The notes beneath the pieces are model-generated. The model was not told the origin of the DNA. It searched no databases and saw only the letters and a program-made list of their open reading frames with translations. A DNA stretch of 64,000 nucleotides, taken from positions 1,922,001 through 1,986,000 of the forward strand of contig NZ_CP071321.1 of assembly GCF_017309585.1 (NCBI RefSeq), read 5' to 3'. Positions 52,223 to 61,494 of the stretch are shown in pieces (positions within the stretch are counted from its first letter, which is position 1; every line of letters starts with the position of its first letter). This DNA is from Nitrogeniibacter aestuarii. GTDB taxonomy: Bacteria > Pseudomonadota > Gammaproteobacteria > Burkholderiales > Rhodocyclaceae. The position numbers and the translations under genes are program-made.

Positions 52223-53845
52223 ATGGCTGCAAAGATTGTTCACTTTCACGACAGCGCCCGCGAACGCGTGGTCAAGGGCGTCAACATCCTGGCCGATGCG
52301 GTCAAGGTGACCCTGGGGCCCAAGGGCCGCAACGTGGTGCTCGAGCGCAGCTTCGGCGCGCCTCACATCACCAAGGACGGCGTGTCGGTGGCCAAGGAAA
52401 TCGAACTGAAGGACAAGTTCGAGAACATGGGGGCTCAGATGGTCAAGCAGGTGGCCTCCAAGACCGCGGATGTGGCCGGTGACGGCACCACCACGGCCAC
52501 CGTGCTGGCTCAGGCCATCGTGCGCGAGGGCATGAAGCACGTGGCCGCCGGCATGAACCCGATGGATCTCAAGCGCGGCATCGACGCCGCCGTCTCCACC
52601 GTGGTCGAAGAGCTGGCCAAGCTCTCCAAGCCCTGTGATACCAGCAAGGAAATCGCCCAGGTGGCGGCCATCTCCGCCAATTCCGATACGGCCATCGGCG
52701 ACATCATCGCCCAGGCCATGGAGAAGGTCGGCAAGGAAGGCGTGATCACCATCGAAGAGGGCAAGTCCCTCGAGAACGAGCTGGATGTGGTCGAAGGCAT
52801 GCAGTTCGACCGCGGCTACCTGTCACCGTATTTCGTCAACAACCCCGACAAGCAGATTGCCGTGCTTGATGATCCGCTGGTGCTGCTCTTCGACAAGAAG
52901 ATCTCCAGCATCCGTGACCTGCTGCCGGTGCTTGAGGAAGTGGCCAAGGCCGGGCGTCCGCTGCTCATCATCGCCGAGGACATCGAAGGCGAGGCGCTGG
53001 CGACGCTGGTGGTCAACAGCATGCGCGGCGTGCTCAAGGTCGCGGCTGTGAAGGCGCCGGGCTTTGGCGATCGTCGCAAGGCCATGATCGAAGACGTTGC
53101 GGTGCTCACTGGCGGCACCGTCATCTCCGAAGAGGTGGGCCTGTCGCTCGAGAAGGCGACCCTGGCCGAACTCGGTCAGGCCAAGCGGGTCGAGGTGCGC
53201 AAGGAGTCCACGGTCATCATCGACGGGGCAGGCGAGCAGTCGGCCATCGAGGGGCGCGTGCAGCAGATCCGCGCCCAGATCGAGGAGGCCACCTCCGACT
53301 ACGATCGCGAAAAGCTCCAGGAGCGTGTCGCCAAGCTGGCGGGTGGTGTGGCCGTCATCAAGGTCGGCGCCGCCACCGAAGTGGAGATGAAGGAGAAGAA
53401 GGACCGCGTCGACGACGCCCTGCACGCCACCCGCGCCGCCGTGGAAGAGGGCATCGTGCCCGGCGGTGGTGTGGCCCTGCTGCGGGCGCGCAAGGCGATC
53501 GGTGAGCTCAAGGGCGCCAACCATGATCAGGAGGCCGGCATCCAGATCGTGCTGCGCGCGCTCGAAGCACCGCTGCGTGCCATTGCCGCCAACGCGGGCG
53601 ATGAGCCCTCGGTGGTCGTGGCCAAGGTGGAAGAGGGCGATGGCAACCAGGGCTACAACGCGGCCGATGGCAGCTACGGTGATCTGGTCGAGATCGGCGT
53701 GATCGACCCCACCAAGGTCACCCGGACCGCCCTGCAGAACGCGGCGTCGGTCGCGTCGCTGATCCTCACCACGGATGCCACCGTCGCCGAGGCCCCCAAG
53801 GAGGACAAGGCGGGCGTGCCGGCCATGCCCGACATGGACTACTGA
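52223..53845 (+). CDS. groEL: Chaperonin GroEL, form without the GGM-repeat tail
   Basis: A 540-residue class I chaperonin. Conserved parts are LADAVKVTLGPKGRNVVLER, the ATP motif GDGTTTATVLAQAIV, and the end of the equatorial domain with ALQNAASVASLILTTDATVA. The C-terminus ends VPAMPDMDY; the usual GGMGGM repeats are missing, although that tail influences folding inside the cavity. This is common in second GroEL copies of beta- and alphaproteobacteria. The first start on a longer frame (52214) is rejected in favour of ATG at 52223 behind AAGGAG. Confidence 0.96.
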   Translation: MAAKIVHFHDSARERVVKGVNILADAVKVTLGPKGRNVVLERSFGAPHITKDGVSVAKEIELKDKFENMGAQMVKQVASKTADVAGDGTTTATVLAQAIVREGMKHVAAGMNPMDLKRGIDAAVSTVVEELAKLSKPCDTSKEIAQVAAISANSDTAIGDIIAQAMEKVGKEGVITIEEGKSLENELDVVEGMQFDRGYLSPYFVNNPDKQIAVLDDPLVLLFDKKISSIRDLLPVLEEVAKAGRPLLIIAEDIEGEALATLVVNSMRGVLKVAAVKAPGFGDRRKAMIEDVAVLTGGTVISEEVGLSLEKATLAELGQAKRVEVRKESTVIIDGAGEQSAIEGRVQQIRAQIEEATSDYDREKLQERVAKLAGGVAVIKVGAATEVEMKEKKDRVDDALHATRAAVEEGIVPGGGVALLRARKAIGELKGANHDQEAGIQIVLRALEAPLRAIAANAGDEPSVVVAKVEEGDGNQGYNAADGSYGDLVEIGVIDPTKVTRTALQNAASVASLILTTDATVAEAPKEDKAGVPAMPDMDY

Positions 53846-53897
53846 TCCGATAGGGCGACACGGGCGCCCGAAGCGCCCGTGCATTCAACTTTGTCTA

Positions 53898-53931
53898 GCC
53901 GGTGCTGGCCGTGGGGCCGCACCGGCTTTTT
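53898..53931 (+). terminator. Rho-independent terminator after groEL
   Basis: Arms GCCGGTGC and GCACCGGC (8 bp) around a 13-base loop, followed by five T. An extra hairpin with arms ACGGGCGC/GCGCCCGT lies at 53860-53880 just before it without a T run. Confidence 0.8.
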
Positions 53932-53947
53932 GTTGCTGTTCCGTTGT

Positions 53948-55582
53948 TTAGCGGTCGATCCTGAATCCGGAGACCATCTCCTCCAGTGTGCGCGACATGT
54001 CGGCCAGTGAACGCGCCGAGCGTGCGGTCTCGACCACCATGGTCCGGCTCTGTTCCGCCGAACTCGCCACGCGCTCGATGCTCGCGGCAATGTCGCGGGT
54101 GGCGCCGGATTGCTCGACCAGGATCGATGTGATGTCCGCGACCGAGTTCGCCACCTGATCGGCACCTTGCCGGATGGTCGAGACCGAGGCGCCAGCGGCC
54201 TGAGTGAGTTTGACGCCTTCATCGACCTTGGTGACGCCGGAGCGCATGTCCTCGACGGCACGGTGGGTGCCGTGCTGAATCTTCTCGATGGTGTCGGTGA
54301 TCTCCCGCGTGGAGTTGGCGGTGCGTTCGGCCAGGTCACGCACTTCGTCCGCCACCACCGCGAACCCGCGTCCCTGCTCGCCGGCGCGTGCTGCCTCGAT
54401 GGCGGCATTGAGCGCCAGCAGGTTGGTCTGGTCCGCAATGGCACGAATCACGCCCACGATGGACGAGATCTGGTCCGAATAGCCTTCCAGTTCGCTGATG
54501 GTCTTCGCTGTTTCGGTGACGGCACCTGCGATGGTGCGCATTTCGTCGGCCGCGTTCTGGATGATCTTGCCGCTTTCATCGAGCTGACTCGACGAGGCCT
54601 TTGAGACCTCATTGGCGTCGTGCGCACGCTCGCCCAGATGGTCGATGGAGACCGACAGTTGTTCGACCGAGGCCGCCATGTGGGTGGCGGCGTCCGATTG
54701 CTCGGTCGATGCCTGTTCGCTGCTGCCCGCCGAAGCCTCAAGCACTTTGGCTGAACGGTTCAGATCGTTGATGTTGTCCCGCAGGCGCGCAATCATTGTG
54801 CTCAGCCCCGAGCGCATCCCGTCGAGCGAGTGCATGAGCTGGCCGATCTCGTCATTGCGGCGGATATCGAGGGATGCGGTCAGGTCGCCATGCTCGATCC
54901 GTTTGGCCAGGTCCACACATTCGCTCAGCGGCGTCGTGATGGCACGGGTCGTGATCTGGCCCAGGATCAAGCCGGCAATGACCGCAATGGCCACCAGAAC
55001 GCCAAGCGTGATGTTGCTCTCGTCAATCGCGCCCCGCAGGTGGTCCAGCGCCTGGGCGACTTCGGTCTGAATCGCCGTTTCGAGTTTGTCGATTTCGGTG
55101 ATGAAGCTGTCGAAGGTGGCATCGAACTCGGCGTCGATGGCATGAAAGGACGCTTCGGACAGATTCTGGCCACGGCTGGCGTAACGCTTGTCGAGGGCCT
55201 CGCTCAGGCGGTCGAACTGCTCGAGCGCCTTGGCCTGAAGGAAGCGACCCTCGGGCTGCGTGATCGGGAAAAAGTGACCTTCCTCGTTTTGACCGCCTTC
55301 GGCGATGGCGACGATATACCAGCGCGCATCGGCCATGCGTTGTCGAACGGATTCAATCGACTCAGCGTCGTCACCGCCCATGATTTCCTCGAACTTGAGG
55401 TGCGCTTCGGTGGCCAGAAGTTTGGCTTCCATGACCGCATCGACCAGTGGCGCATTGTGTTCGCCCACCAGCAGGCCGTCATTGCCGACCTTGTGCACGA
55501 AGAAAAACCCGGCTGCGCCACACAGCAGGGTGATCGTCGCCAGCGCCAGAAAGGCGCCGACGAGCCGGGTGCGGATGTTCAT
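53948..55582 (-). CDS. Transmembrane methyl-accepting chemotaxis protein
   Basis: A 544-residue chemoreceptor. Helices at about 8-30 and 193-213 enclose a four-helix-bundle-type sensor of about 160 residues. A HAMP domain follows (TTRAITTPLSECVDLAKRIE), then the signalling domain with its tip AIADQTNLLALNAAIEAARA and the GEQGRGFAVVADEVRDLAER stretch. No CheR-binding C-terminal pentapeptide is visible. It is monocistronic and convergent with groEL. The ligand is unknown. Confidence 0.95.
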   Translation of the reverse strand: MNIRTRLVGAFLALATITLLCGAAGFFFVHKVGNDGLLVGEHNAPLVDAVMEAKLLATEAHLKFEEIMGGDDAESIESVRQRMADARWYIVAIAEGGQNEEGHFFPITQPEGRFLQAKALEQFDRLSEALDKRYASRGQNLSEASFHAIDAEFDATFDSFITEIDKLETAIQTEVAQALDHLRGAIDESNITLGVLVAIAVIAGLILGQITTRAITTPLSECVDLAKRIEHGDLTASLDIRRNDEIGQLMHSLDGMRSGLSTMIARLRDNINDLNRSAKVLEASAGSSEQASTEQSDAATHMAASVEQLSVSIDHLGERAHDANEVSKASSSQLDESGKIIQNAADEMRTIAGAVTETAKTISELEGYSDQISSIVGVIRAIADQTNLLALNAAIEAARAGEQGRGFAVVADEVRDLAERTANSTREITDTIEKIQHGTHRAVEDMRSGVTKVDEGVKLTQAAGASVSTIRQGADQVANSVADITSILVEQSGATRDIAASIERVASSAEQSRTMVVETARSARSLADMSRTLEEMVSGFRIDR

Positions 55583-55685
55583 GAGTGATCTCCTGCCCGG
55601 CCTCTGGCCGGTGTTTCATTCCACTATCTACGGCAGATGTCGGGCAGGGTTGATCTTTTACTCGGGCAGGGCGGGGCAGGTGCGA

Positions 55686-56570
55686 TCAGGCCGGTGTCTC
55701 TTCGACGCTCACTTCGACATTGACGGTCATGCCCTGATAGGCATTGCCGGCGCCCACGTAGCTGCCGGTCAGGGGGGCGGCCTGCGACGGATCGCGTGCC
55801 GTGGCCACACGAATCAGGTTCTGCCCGCCAACGATGGCGTTGGTGGGGTCGAAGGGGAGCCAGCCGGCGCCGGGCAGGTAGACGTTCACCCAGGCGTGGG
55901 TTGCACCGCCGCCCACCACGCCACTTTCCGCCCCCAGCAGGGACTCATCGTAGAGATAGCCCGAAATGAAGCGGGCGGCGAGCCCGAGACTGCGCACGGC
56001 TTCCATCATGAACAGCGCAAAGTCGCGGCAACTGCCGGTGCCCAGGGTGAGGGTTTCGACCGGCGTCTGTGTGCCTTCGTCGTCGCGCGCCTGATAGGTG
56101 AATTGGGCCTTGATGTCCTGCGTGATGGCGATGAGTACATCAAGGGTGTTGTTGCCCACGCGCGCGAGCACATTGCGCACCCAGGCATCGACCTGATGAC
56201 CGGGGTCGGGGTAGTGGCGCTCCACATAGCGCGCCAGATCCGGCATTTCGCTGGCGTCGTAGCTGAACGGAAGCTGTTCGGCAAAGGGTTCGATCAGGCT
56301 GGTGTCCGGTGCCTGGGGGAAATGCTCGGCCACGAAACTGGATTCGAACATCAGCTCGGTGCCCATGTCATCGAAATGAGCCACCACGACCGAGTTGCCC
56401 ATGGCGTCGTGTACCCAGCGGGTGGTCGCGGGCGGGCTGATGACCAGGCTGGTGTCGAGCAGGCGCAGATCGTGGCTGTCGCGTGGGCGGCACATGAAGC
56501 GGTGCTCATTGAACTGCACCGGTTCGTTGTAGAGGTATTTGGTGGTGTGAACGATACGAAGACGGGCCAT
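55686..56570 (-). CDS. Bacterial transglutaminase-like protease family protein
   Basis: A 294-residue cytoplasmic protein with a transglutaminase-like core. N-terminal VHTTKYLYNEPVQFNEHRFM is the usual bacterial TGase N-domain. The catalytic triad is in LGTGSCRDFALFMM (Cys181), GGGATHAWVNVYLPG (His225) and WLPFDPTNAIV (Asp241). Members include peptidases; in other organisms they travel with alpha-E and circularly permuted ATP-grasp genes, which are absent here. The start at 56570 is the first ATG with homology; longer frames upstream are not supported. Confidence 0.92.
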   Translation of the reverse strand: MARLRIVHTTKYLYNEPVQFNEHRFMCRPRDSHDLRLLDTSLVISPPATTRWVHDAMGNSVVVAHFDDMGTELMFESSFVAEHFPQAPDTSLIEPFAEQLPFSYDASEMPDLARYVERHYPDPGHQVDAWVRNVLARVGNNTLDVLIAITQDIKAQFTYQARDDEGTQTPVETLTLGTGSCRDFALFMMEAVRSLGLAARFISGYLYDESLLGAESGVVGGGATHAWVNVYLPGAGWLPFDPTNAIVGGQNLIRVATARDPSQAAPLTGSYVGAGNAYQGMTVNVEVSVEETPA

Positions 56571-56743
56571 GAAAAAGTGCTCCAGAAAAGCCTGCGTGAT
56601 GCGATGGCCAGAGTGTGCGTCAGGCGCGATGTGCCGACTGTAGGACGTATCCTGTTTTTGCGCACCCATCGAACGCGCTGGCACGCGCCGCGTCTGACAG
56701 TAAAACCACCACGATGCGTGGATGGTACACACAGGAGTGTCGC

Positions 56744-57610
56744 TTGACCGTCCAACGAATTGTTTCGCGGGGTATCGACGACGCTGCCAGCGCGGTGCAG
56801 CGCAGCGACGCGCCGCTGTGGCTGGTGCTCATGGCCAAGCTCGGTTATGCCTCCCGTGGCATCGTGTATCTGGTGATTGGCGCCCTGGCGCTGTTTCGCG
56901 CCGCAGGGTGGGGCGGTGATACGGCCAATACCCGTGCCGCCCTGCGTCATGTGCTGGGCGCAACGGGTGGCACTGCCTTGCTGTGGGTGCTCACGGCCGG
57001 TCTGGGGGGGTATGCGCTGTGGCGGCTATGTCAGTCGCTGCTCGATGCCGACGACAAAGGCGATGGCCCGCGTGCGCTTGCGGCCCGTGCCGGGTTGTTC
57101 ATCAGTGCCTGCACCCACGGTGGGCTGGGCGTCTATGCAGGCTATCTGGCGACCCATGCCTTTGCGTCCGATTCGGGGCAAGACGGGCCCTCCGTCCGCA
57201 GCCTGTCGGCCATGGTTCTGGGCTGGCCGGGGGGCTCGTGGCTGGTGGCCGGCGCAGGAGTTTGCGTCGTGATCGTGGGCACGACTCACTTCGTGCGCAG
57301 TTTCGGCATCCGGTTCGCCGATCCGCTGGTGCTCTCGCGCCGCACCCTCACACTGCTGGCCCCGATCTGCAAGTTCGGCCTCGTGGCGCGTGGCCTGGCG
57401 CTTGTGTTCATTGGCGCGCTGGCGATCCATGCAGGCCTGACTCAGCAACCCGATGAAGCGGGCGGCTTGCGCGAAGTGTTGCAAGGGATTGCGGCGCAGC
57501 CGTTCGGGGCGTGGCTGCTGGGCGCCATGGGGAGCGGATTGATGGCCTTCGGGCTTTACAGCCTCATTGAATCCGCTTTCCGCGAGATTGACGGTCCGGG
57601 CGACGGCTGA
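56744..57610 (+). CDS. DUF1206 membrane protein
   Basis: A 288-residue protein with about six helices arranged as three similar pairs. The repeat unit is seen as LMAKLGYASRGIVYLVIGAL, RAGLFISACTHGGLGVYAGY and KFGLVARGLALVFIGALAIH, matching the triplicated DUF1206 pattern. Function unknown. A TTG start at 56744, with AGGAG at good distance, fits best; ATG at 56714 is an alternative. It diverges from the transglutaminase gene. Confidence 0.85.
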   Translation: MTVQRIVSRGIDDAASAVQRSDAPLWLVLMAKLGYASRGIVYLVIGALALFRAAGWGGDTANTRAALRHVLGATGGTALLWVLTAGLGGYALWRLCQSLLDADDKGDGPRALAARAGLFISACTHGGLGVYAGYLATHAFASDSGQDGPSVRSLSAMVLGWPGGSWLVAGAGVCVVIVGTTHFVRSFGIRFADPLVLSRRTLTLLAPICKFGLVARGLALVFIGALAIHAGLTQQPDEAGGLREVLQGIAAQPFGAWLLGAMGSGLMAFGLYSLIESAFREIDGPGDG

Positions 57611-57690
57611 CGGCAGAGCGGGACGCGCTGGCGGAACATGCCTGCGCAAGTTCTGTCAGCATCAGGGAATCACTCTTGTCGAGACATCTC

Positions 57691-59181
57691 ATGTCCACCT
57701 TGTCTGCATACGAGGCGCTGGTCGATCACTACCGGCGCCTCTACCACTTTGACCATCTCGCCGCCATTGTCGGCTGGGACCGCCACACCATGATGCCTCC
57801 GGGCGGTCACGCGGCGCGCGCTCAGGCTGAAGCCCAGCTGTCTGCACTGATGCACGGCATGCGCACCGATGCGCGCTTGCCGGCCTGGCTCGACGCTGCC
57901 GAACAGGCGGATCTCGATGCCGTGCAGCGTGCAGACCTTCGCGAAATGCGCCGGGACTGGATGGACGCCAATGCCTTGCCCGGTGATCATGTCGAGGCCG
58001 TTTCGCTGGCATCGAGCCGGTGCGAGCATGGTTGGCGCACGCAACGGCCGGCGAACGACTGGCCCGGGTTCCTGGACAACTTCCGTCCATTGCTTGAGCT
58101 CGTGCGTACCGAGGCACGTCTGCTGGCCGAGCGGACGGGACTCGATCCCTACGACGCGTTGCTCGATCGCTACGAACCGGGCACTCGCGCCGCACACATC
58201 GACCAGCTCTTCGGCGAACTCAAGTCCTGGCTGCCCGGCCTGATCGAAGCGGCCTGCACGCGGCAGACCCGCATTCCCCTGATCGAACCGGTCGGGCCGT
58301 TTCCGGTGGCCGCTCAACGCGCGCTCAGCGAGGCGGTGCTGGATCTGTTCGGCTTCGACTGGGAGAAGGGCCGACTCGATGTGAGCGCACACCCCTTCAC
58401 CGGCGGTGTGAGCGAAGATGTCCGTATCACCACACGCTACGACGAGGCGGACTGCCTGCAGGCGCTGATGGCGACCATTCATGAATGCGGCCATGCCCGC
58501 TACAGCCAGAACCTGCCCGCCGAGTGGGCGGGACGGCCCATTGGCCGGGCCAGATCGTTCGGTATTCACGAGAGCCAGAGCCTGTTCTTCGAATTGCAGA
58601 TCGCCCGGCATCCGGCCTTTGCCCGGGTGCTTTCGCCACTGCTCGTGGCTCATCTGGGTGACCAGCCGGCGTTCGCCCCAGAGAACCTGGCGCGCCTGTT
58701 GACCCGGGTCGAGCGCGGCAAGATCCGCGTCGCGGCGGACGAGGTGACCTATCCGGCGCATGTGATCCTGCGCTACGAGATCGAACGCGCCCTCATCGCC
58801 GATGAGATGCAGGCCGAGGATATTCCCGCCGCGTGGGATGAAAAAATGGCGGCACTCCTCGGCGTCGATACCCGTGGCGACTTTCGCAATGGCTGTCTTC
58901 AGGATGTCCACTGGACCAAAGGCGCCTTCGGCTATTTCCCGTGCTACACGCTGGGTGCCATGTATGCAGCGCAATGGGCGGCGACCATCCGCCAGACCCT
59001 GCCCGACATGGATGCCTGCATCGCCCGGGGCGAACTGGCCGATATTCTCGACTGGCACCGGGCGCAGTTGTGGACGCAGGCCAGCCGGTGGGAGACCGCC
59101 GAACTGGCTCGCCGGGCCAGTGGCGAGCCGCTGGACGCTCGGCATTTCAGAGCTCACCTGGAGGCCCGCTACCTGAGTTGA
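57691..59181 (+). CDS. M32 family metallocarboxypeptidase
   Basis: A 496-residue zinc carboxypeptidase of the Taq type. The zinc motif HECGH is at residues 264-268, and the second Glu ligand is in FGIHESQSLFFE (Glu about 294). The conserved DVRITTRYDEADCLQALMAT, and YPAHVILRYEIERALI, are also characteristic. It removes C-terminal residues from peptides, except proline. The ATG at 57691 is where homologues start; a TTG five codons before has AGGGA upstream and is possible. Confidence 0.93.
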   Translation: MSTLSAYEALVDHYRRLYHFDHLAAIVGWDRHTMMPPGGHAARAQAEAQLSALMHGMRTDARLPAWLDAAEQADLDAVQRADLREMRRDWMDANALPGDHVEAVSLASSRCEHGWRTQRPANDWPGFLDNFRPLLELVRTEARLLAERTGLDPYDALLDRYEPGTRAAHIDQLFGELKSWLPGLIEAACTRQTRIPLIEPVGPFPVAAQRALSEAVLDLFGFDWEKGRLDVSAHPFTGGVSEDVRITTRYDEADCLQALMATIHECGHARYSQNLPAEWAGRPIGRARSFGIHESQSLFFELQIARHPAFARVLSPLLVAHLGDQPAFAPENLARLLTRVERGKIRVAADEVTYPAHVILRYEIERALIADEMQAEDIPAAWDEKMAALLGVDTRGDFRNGCLQDVHWTKGAFGYFPCYTLGAMYAAQWAATIRQTLPDMDACIARGELADILDWHRAQLWTQASRWETAELARRASGEPLDARHFRAHLEARYLS

Positions 59182-59287
59182 GTGACGGCTCCTGACGATT
59201 TTCCCGACCCCTGTTTTGACGCGCGGTCGGGAACCGGAGATACTCGCGCCTTCATTTTCAAATGGCATATTTCGCGGGTTTCGAAGC

Positions 59288-60142
59288 ATGGATTATTCGT
59301 TGGGAGACGCCTGGCAAGCCGCCAGTGGCGCAGGACCCTTCCTGACCGGGTTGTTGGGCTCGATGACGACCTTTGCCGTCCTGTTCGCAGGCCTTGGTGT
59401 CGTGCTCGCGGTGTTGTTCGTGGTCCTGGCCTATCGCAGCGGGGTGCTGCGGCGCGACCACCGGGGTTGGAATCTCGGCGCGAAGCTGTGGTACCCCCTG
59501 GTTCTGTGTCTCTTGCCCCTTGCCGGCGCAGCAAGCGGGGCCGCGTTCGGTGCTCACAGGGTCTGTGACCGTCTGATCGAAGATGCCCTCAAGCCCGCAC
59601 TGGTTGCGGCCATGCCCGGTCTTCGCCAGGCCATGGCCGAGCGTCTTGCTCCGCTCAGTGACGACATGACCGTCACGGCCCGCGATCTGGTGCGCCCCAT
59701 CGTTCAGGATCTGCTCTATGAGCCTGCGGACGACTCGTTCTCCGAGCGCCTCAAGGCGCGCTTGTTCAACGGGCTGCTCTACAAGGCGGGCGCTTTCGCG
59801 CTCACGCAGGCATTCGGTCGTGCGCTCGACGCGCTGCCCGAGGTCGTCAAGAGCCCCGATTCACGGGCAAGCGGCGATCTTGCCGCCTTTGGCGCGCAGT
59901 CGGTCATGAGCGTGCTGGCCGGCGCTGGCGCTCGGGCGGACTTTTCCCAACTCGACAAATCGGTGCCGCAGATTTTCACCGAGGCCATGCATGAACAGAC
60001 GGCTGCCCTTTTTGCCGGCGTGTATCTGAGCATTGCGCTCTACGCCGTCGGCCTCGCCATGGCGATCGCCTGTGAAGCGCTGCTGTATTTCAGATTCTAT
60101 CTGCCTCGGAGAGCGCGGCCTGGCCTTGCACCCGTGGCATGA
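59288..60142 (+). CDS. Membrane protein of unknown function with long periplasmic loop
   Basis: A 284-residue protein. Membrane segments are near 27-50, 68-88 and 245-270. Between them lies an alpha-helical region of about 150 residues, rich in Ala, Leu, Asp and Arg (for example EDALKPALVAAMPGLRQAMA), that could span the periplasm. No motif is recognised. The start at 59288 is the first ATG after a long 5' part. It is preceded by the carboxypeptidase gene, 106 bases away. Confidence 0.7.
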   Translation: MDYSLGDAWQAASGAGPFLTGLLGSMTTFAVLFAGLGVVLAVLFVVLAYRSGVLRRDHRGWNLGAKLWYPLVLCLLPLAGAASGAAFGAHRVCDRLIEDALKPALVAAMPGLRQAMAERLAPLSDDMTVTARDLVRPIVQDLLYEPADDSFSERLKARLFNGLLYKAGAFALTQAFGRALDALPEVVKSPDSRASGDLAAFGAQSVMSVLAGAGARADFSQLDKSVPQIFTEAMHEQTAALFAGVYLSIALYAVGLAMAIACEALLYFRFYLPRRARPGLAPVA

Positions 60143-60264
60143 ACGCCGCAGGCCATGTCCATAAAGGGGCTTCAACACCGTCTGCCGGCTGCGTTTCGAT
60201 TGATTTCTTGCCCCGACGGGTTTGGCCGACTACAGTGAAATTTCCCAGTCTGAAGGGAGAACAC

Positions 60265-60399
60265 ATGAAGCGTTTTGTTGCTGCGTTGCTCACGGCGTTC
60301 TTTACGCTTGGCACCGGATCGGCGGTTGCCGATGGATGCACAGGATCAAAAGCCAAAGACAAGGACGGCATGAGCACGATGTCGGGTACCCGGGTTTAG
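60265..60399 (+). CDS. Tiny secreted peptide
   Basis: A 44-residue product with a signal peptide (MKRFVAALLTAFFTLGTGSA) and a predicted mature part of about 20 residues, DGCTGSKAKDKDG and a short Ser/Met/Thr tail. The strong AAGGGAGA ribosome site and the terminator just after the gene support expression. Function unknown; it might be a small envelope or metal-binding peptide. Confidence 0.55.
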   Translation: MKRFVAALLTAFFTLGTGSAVADGCTGSKAKDKDGMSTMSGTRV

Positions 60400-60416
60400 G
60401 TACCGTTCTTCTAGAC

Positions 60417-60448
60417 GAAAAAAAGGGCCGGTCATGCCGGCCCTTTTT
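60417..60448. terminator. Bidirectional rho-independent terminator
   Basis: Stem GGGCCGG/CCGGCCC around TCATG, with A on the left and T on the right. It serves the tiny gene on the plus strand and the exported protein gene on the minus strand. Confidence 0.92.
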
Positions 60449-60466
60449 CATTGCGCATCGAGCTGA

Positions 60467-61138
60467 TCAGCGCATGCAGACCGTACCGCCGATGTTCACC
60501 GTCTCGTTCGAGATCGGTTCGCCCGGGCCGGTATGGAAGGCTGAGGTACCCACCAGACGACCGGTGACAGAGCGGTATCCGCGAGAACCCAGAATGGTGA
60601 ACTCTTCGACATCGGGTGCCGGGAAGGTGGAGTAGTCGATGGTGAAGCGGTCTTCGGTCACGATCTGCACGAAGAACCACTCGCTGGTACCCCAGAGTGT
60701 CACCACCGAGGTGGTGGCGCCCGAGGCAAACGGGCCATTCTGGTTCACGCCGCTGACGAACAGACCGTTATCGACGGCCTGAGCCTCCGGGAAGATGCGC
60801 TGGGCCGAGGCTGTCTCACCCTCCACCAGGATCTTGTGACCCGTGTTGAGCATGGTGATCACCCCGGTCAAGCCGCTGCCCACCAGACACGTGCCCGGCA
60901 CCGCCGGATAGGCGTAGGTGGCGCCGACCGTGTGGCGCTCGATCAGGCGTCGCGTCGAGCGTTGCTCAAGCGCCGGACAGTCGGCCACATGAGACAGCTG
61001 CACTGTAAGTTCGACCTTGGCGGGCTCGAAGTAAGCCGGACACTGGGCGATCGTGGTTGGCGCCCCGGCGTTTGCCAGCGCAAATGAAGCAGATGCGCTC
61101 AGCGCAAACGCCACAAATGAATGAGACAGCTTCTTCAT
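60467..61138 (-). CDS. Exported protein of unknown function
   Basis: A 223-residue protein with a signal peptide at about 1-22, MKKLSHSFVAFALSASASFA and then LANAGAP. The mature part is beta-rich with Cys in AQCPAYF, VADCPALE, GTCLVG and a final TVCMR, four in all, so disulfides are possible. No known domain. The start at 61138 follows AAGGA; an upstream in-frame ATG would remove the signal peptide. It stands alone and ends at a bidirectional terminator. Confidence 0.78.
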   Translation of the reverse strand: MKKLSHSFVAFALSASASFALANAGAPTTIAQCPAYFEPAKVELTVQLSHVADCPALEQRSTRRLIERHTVGATYAYPAVPGTCLVGSGLTGVITMLNTGHKILVEGETASAQRIFPEAQAVDNGLFVSGVNQNGPFASGATTSVVTLWGTSEWFFVQIVTEDRFTIDYSTFPAPDVEEFTILGSRGYRSVTGRLVGTSAFHTGPGEPISNETVNIGGTVCMR

Positions 61139-61494
61139 GGATCGAGTCCTTTCTTGTTTGTCGAGGAGTGTTTCGGCGCAGCTTTCCTCTGGGCGTTTTG
61201 CCAGTGTCAAGCACGACCAACACGCTTTGTAACACGTTGGCATGCGCAGGTTAAGCGTTGTTTCAAGATATTTGCTATCTATTTGGCATGTGCTGAAAAC
61301 AGCCTTCAGGGGCTTTTATTCTTTGTGGAACCGGTGCCCAGTGTTCCCGATGCAAAAGGCGTATTTTGATGGTGATTTTTCGCCCGATTCGTGCGCTGAC
61401 CCGTTAAGCATCGCGATCCATCATTTATTGCGGCTTTGCCCCTTTCCGGCACCCGGAGACCGTCACGGTTTGAAACCTTTCGACCGCGGCAGGT
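61139..61494. promoter_or_regulatory. 356-base divergent promoter region
   Basis: No gene is supported between the exported protein gene and the StpA gene. Part of it, about 61255-61380, is AT-richer and could carry promoters for both, for example TTGCTATC and TATTCTTTG-like stretches. No repeat stands out. Confidence 0.4.

Noticed and set aside
57670..59289. Minus-strand open frame of 539 codons
   Set aside because: It is entirely opposite the M32 carboxypeptidase, which has an intact active site; no motif is seen in the antisense product.
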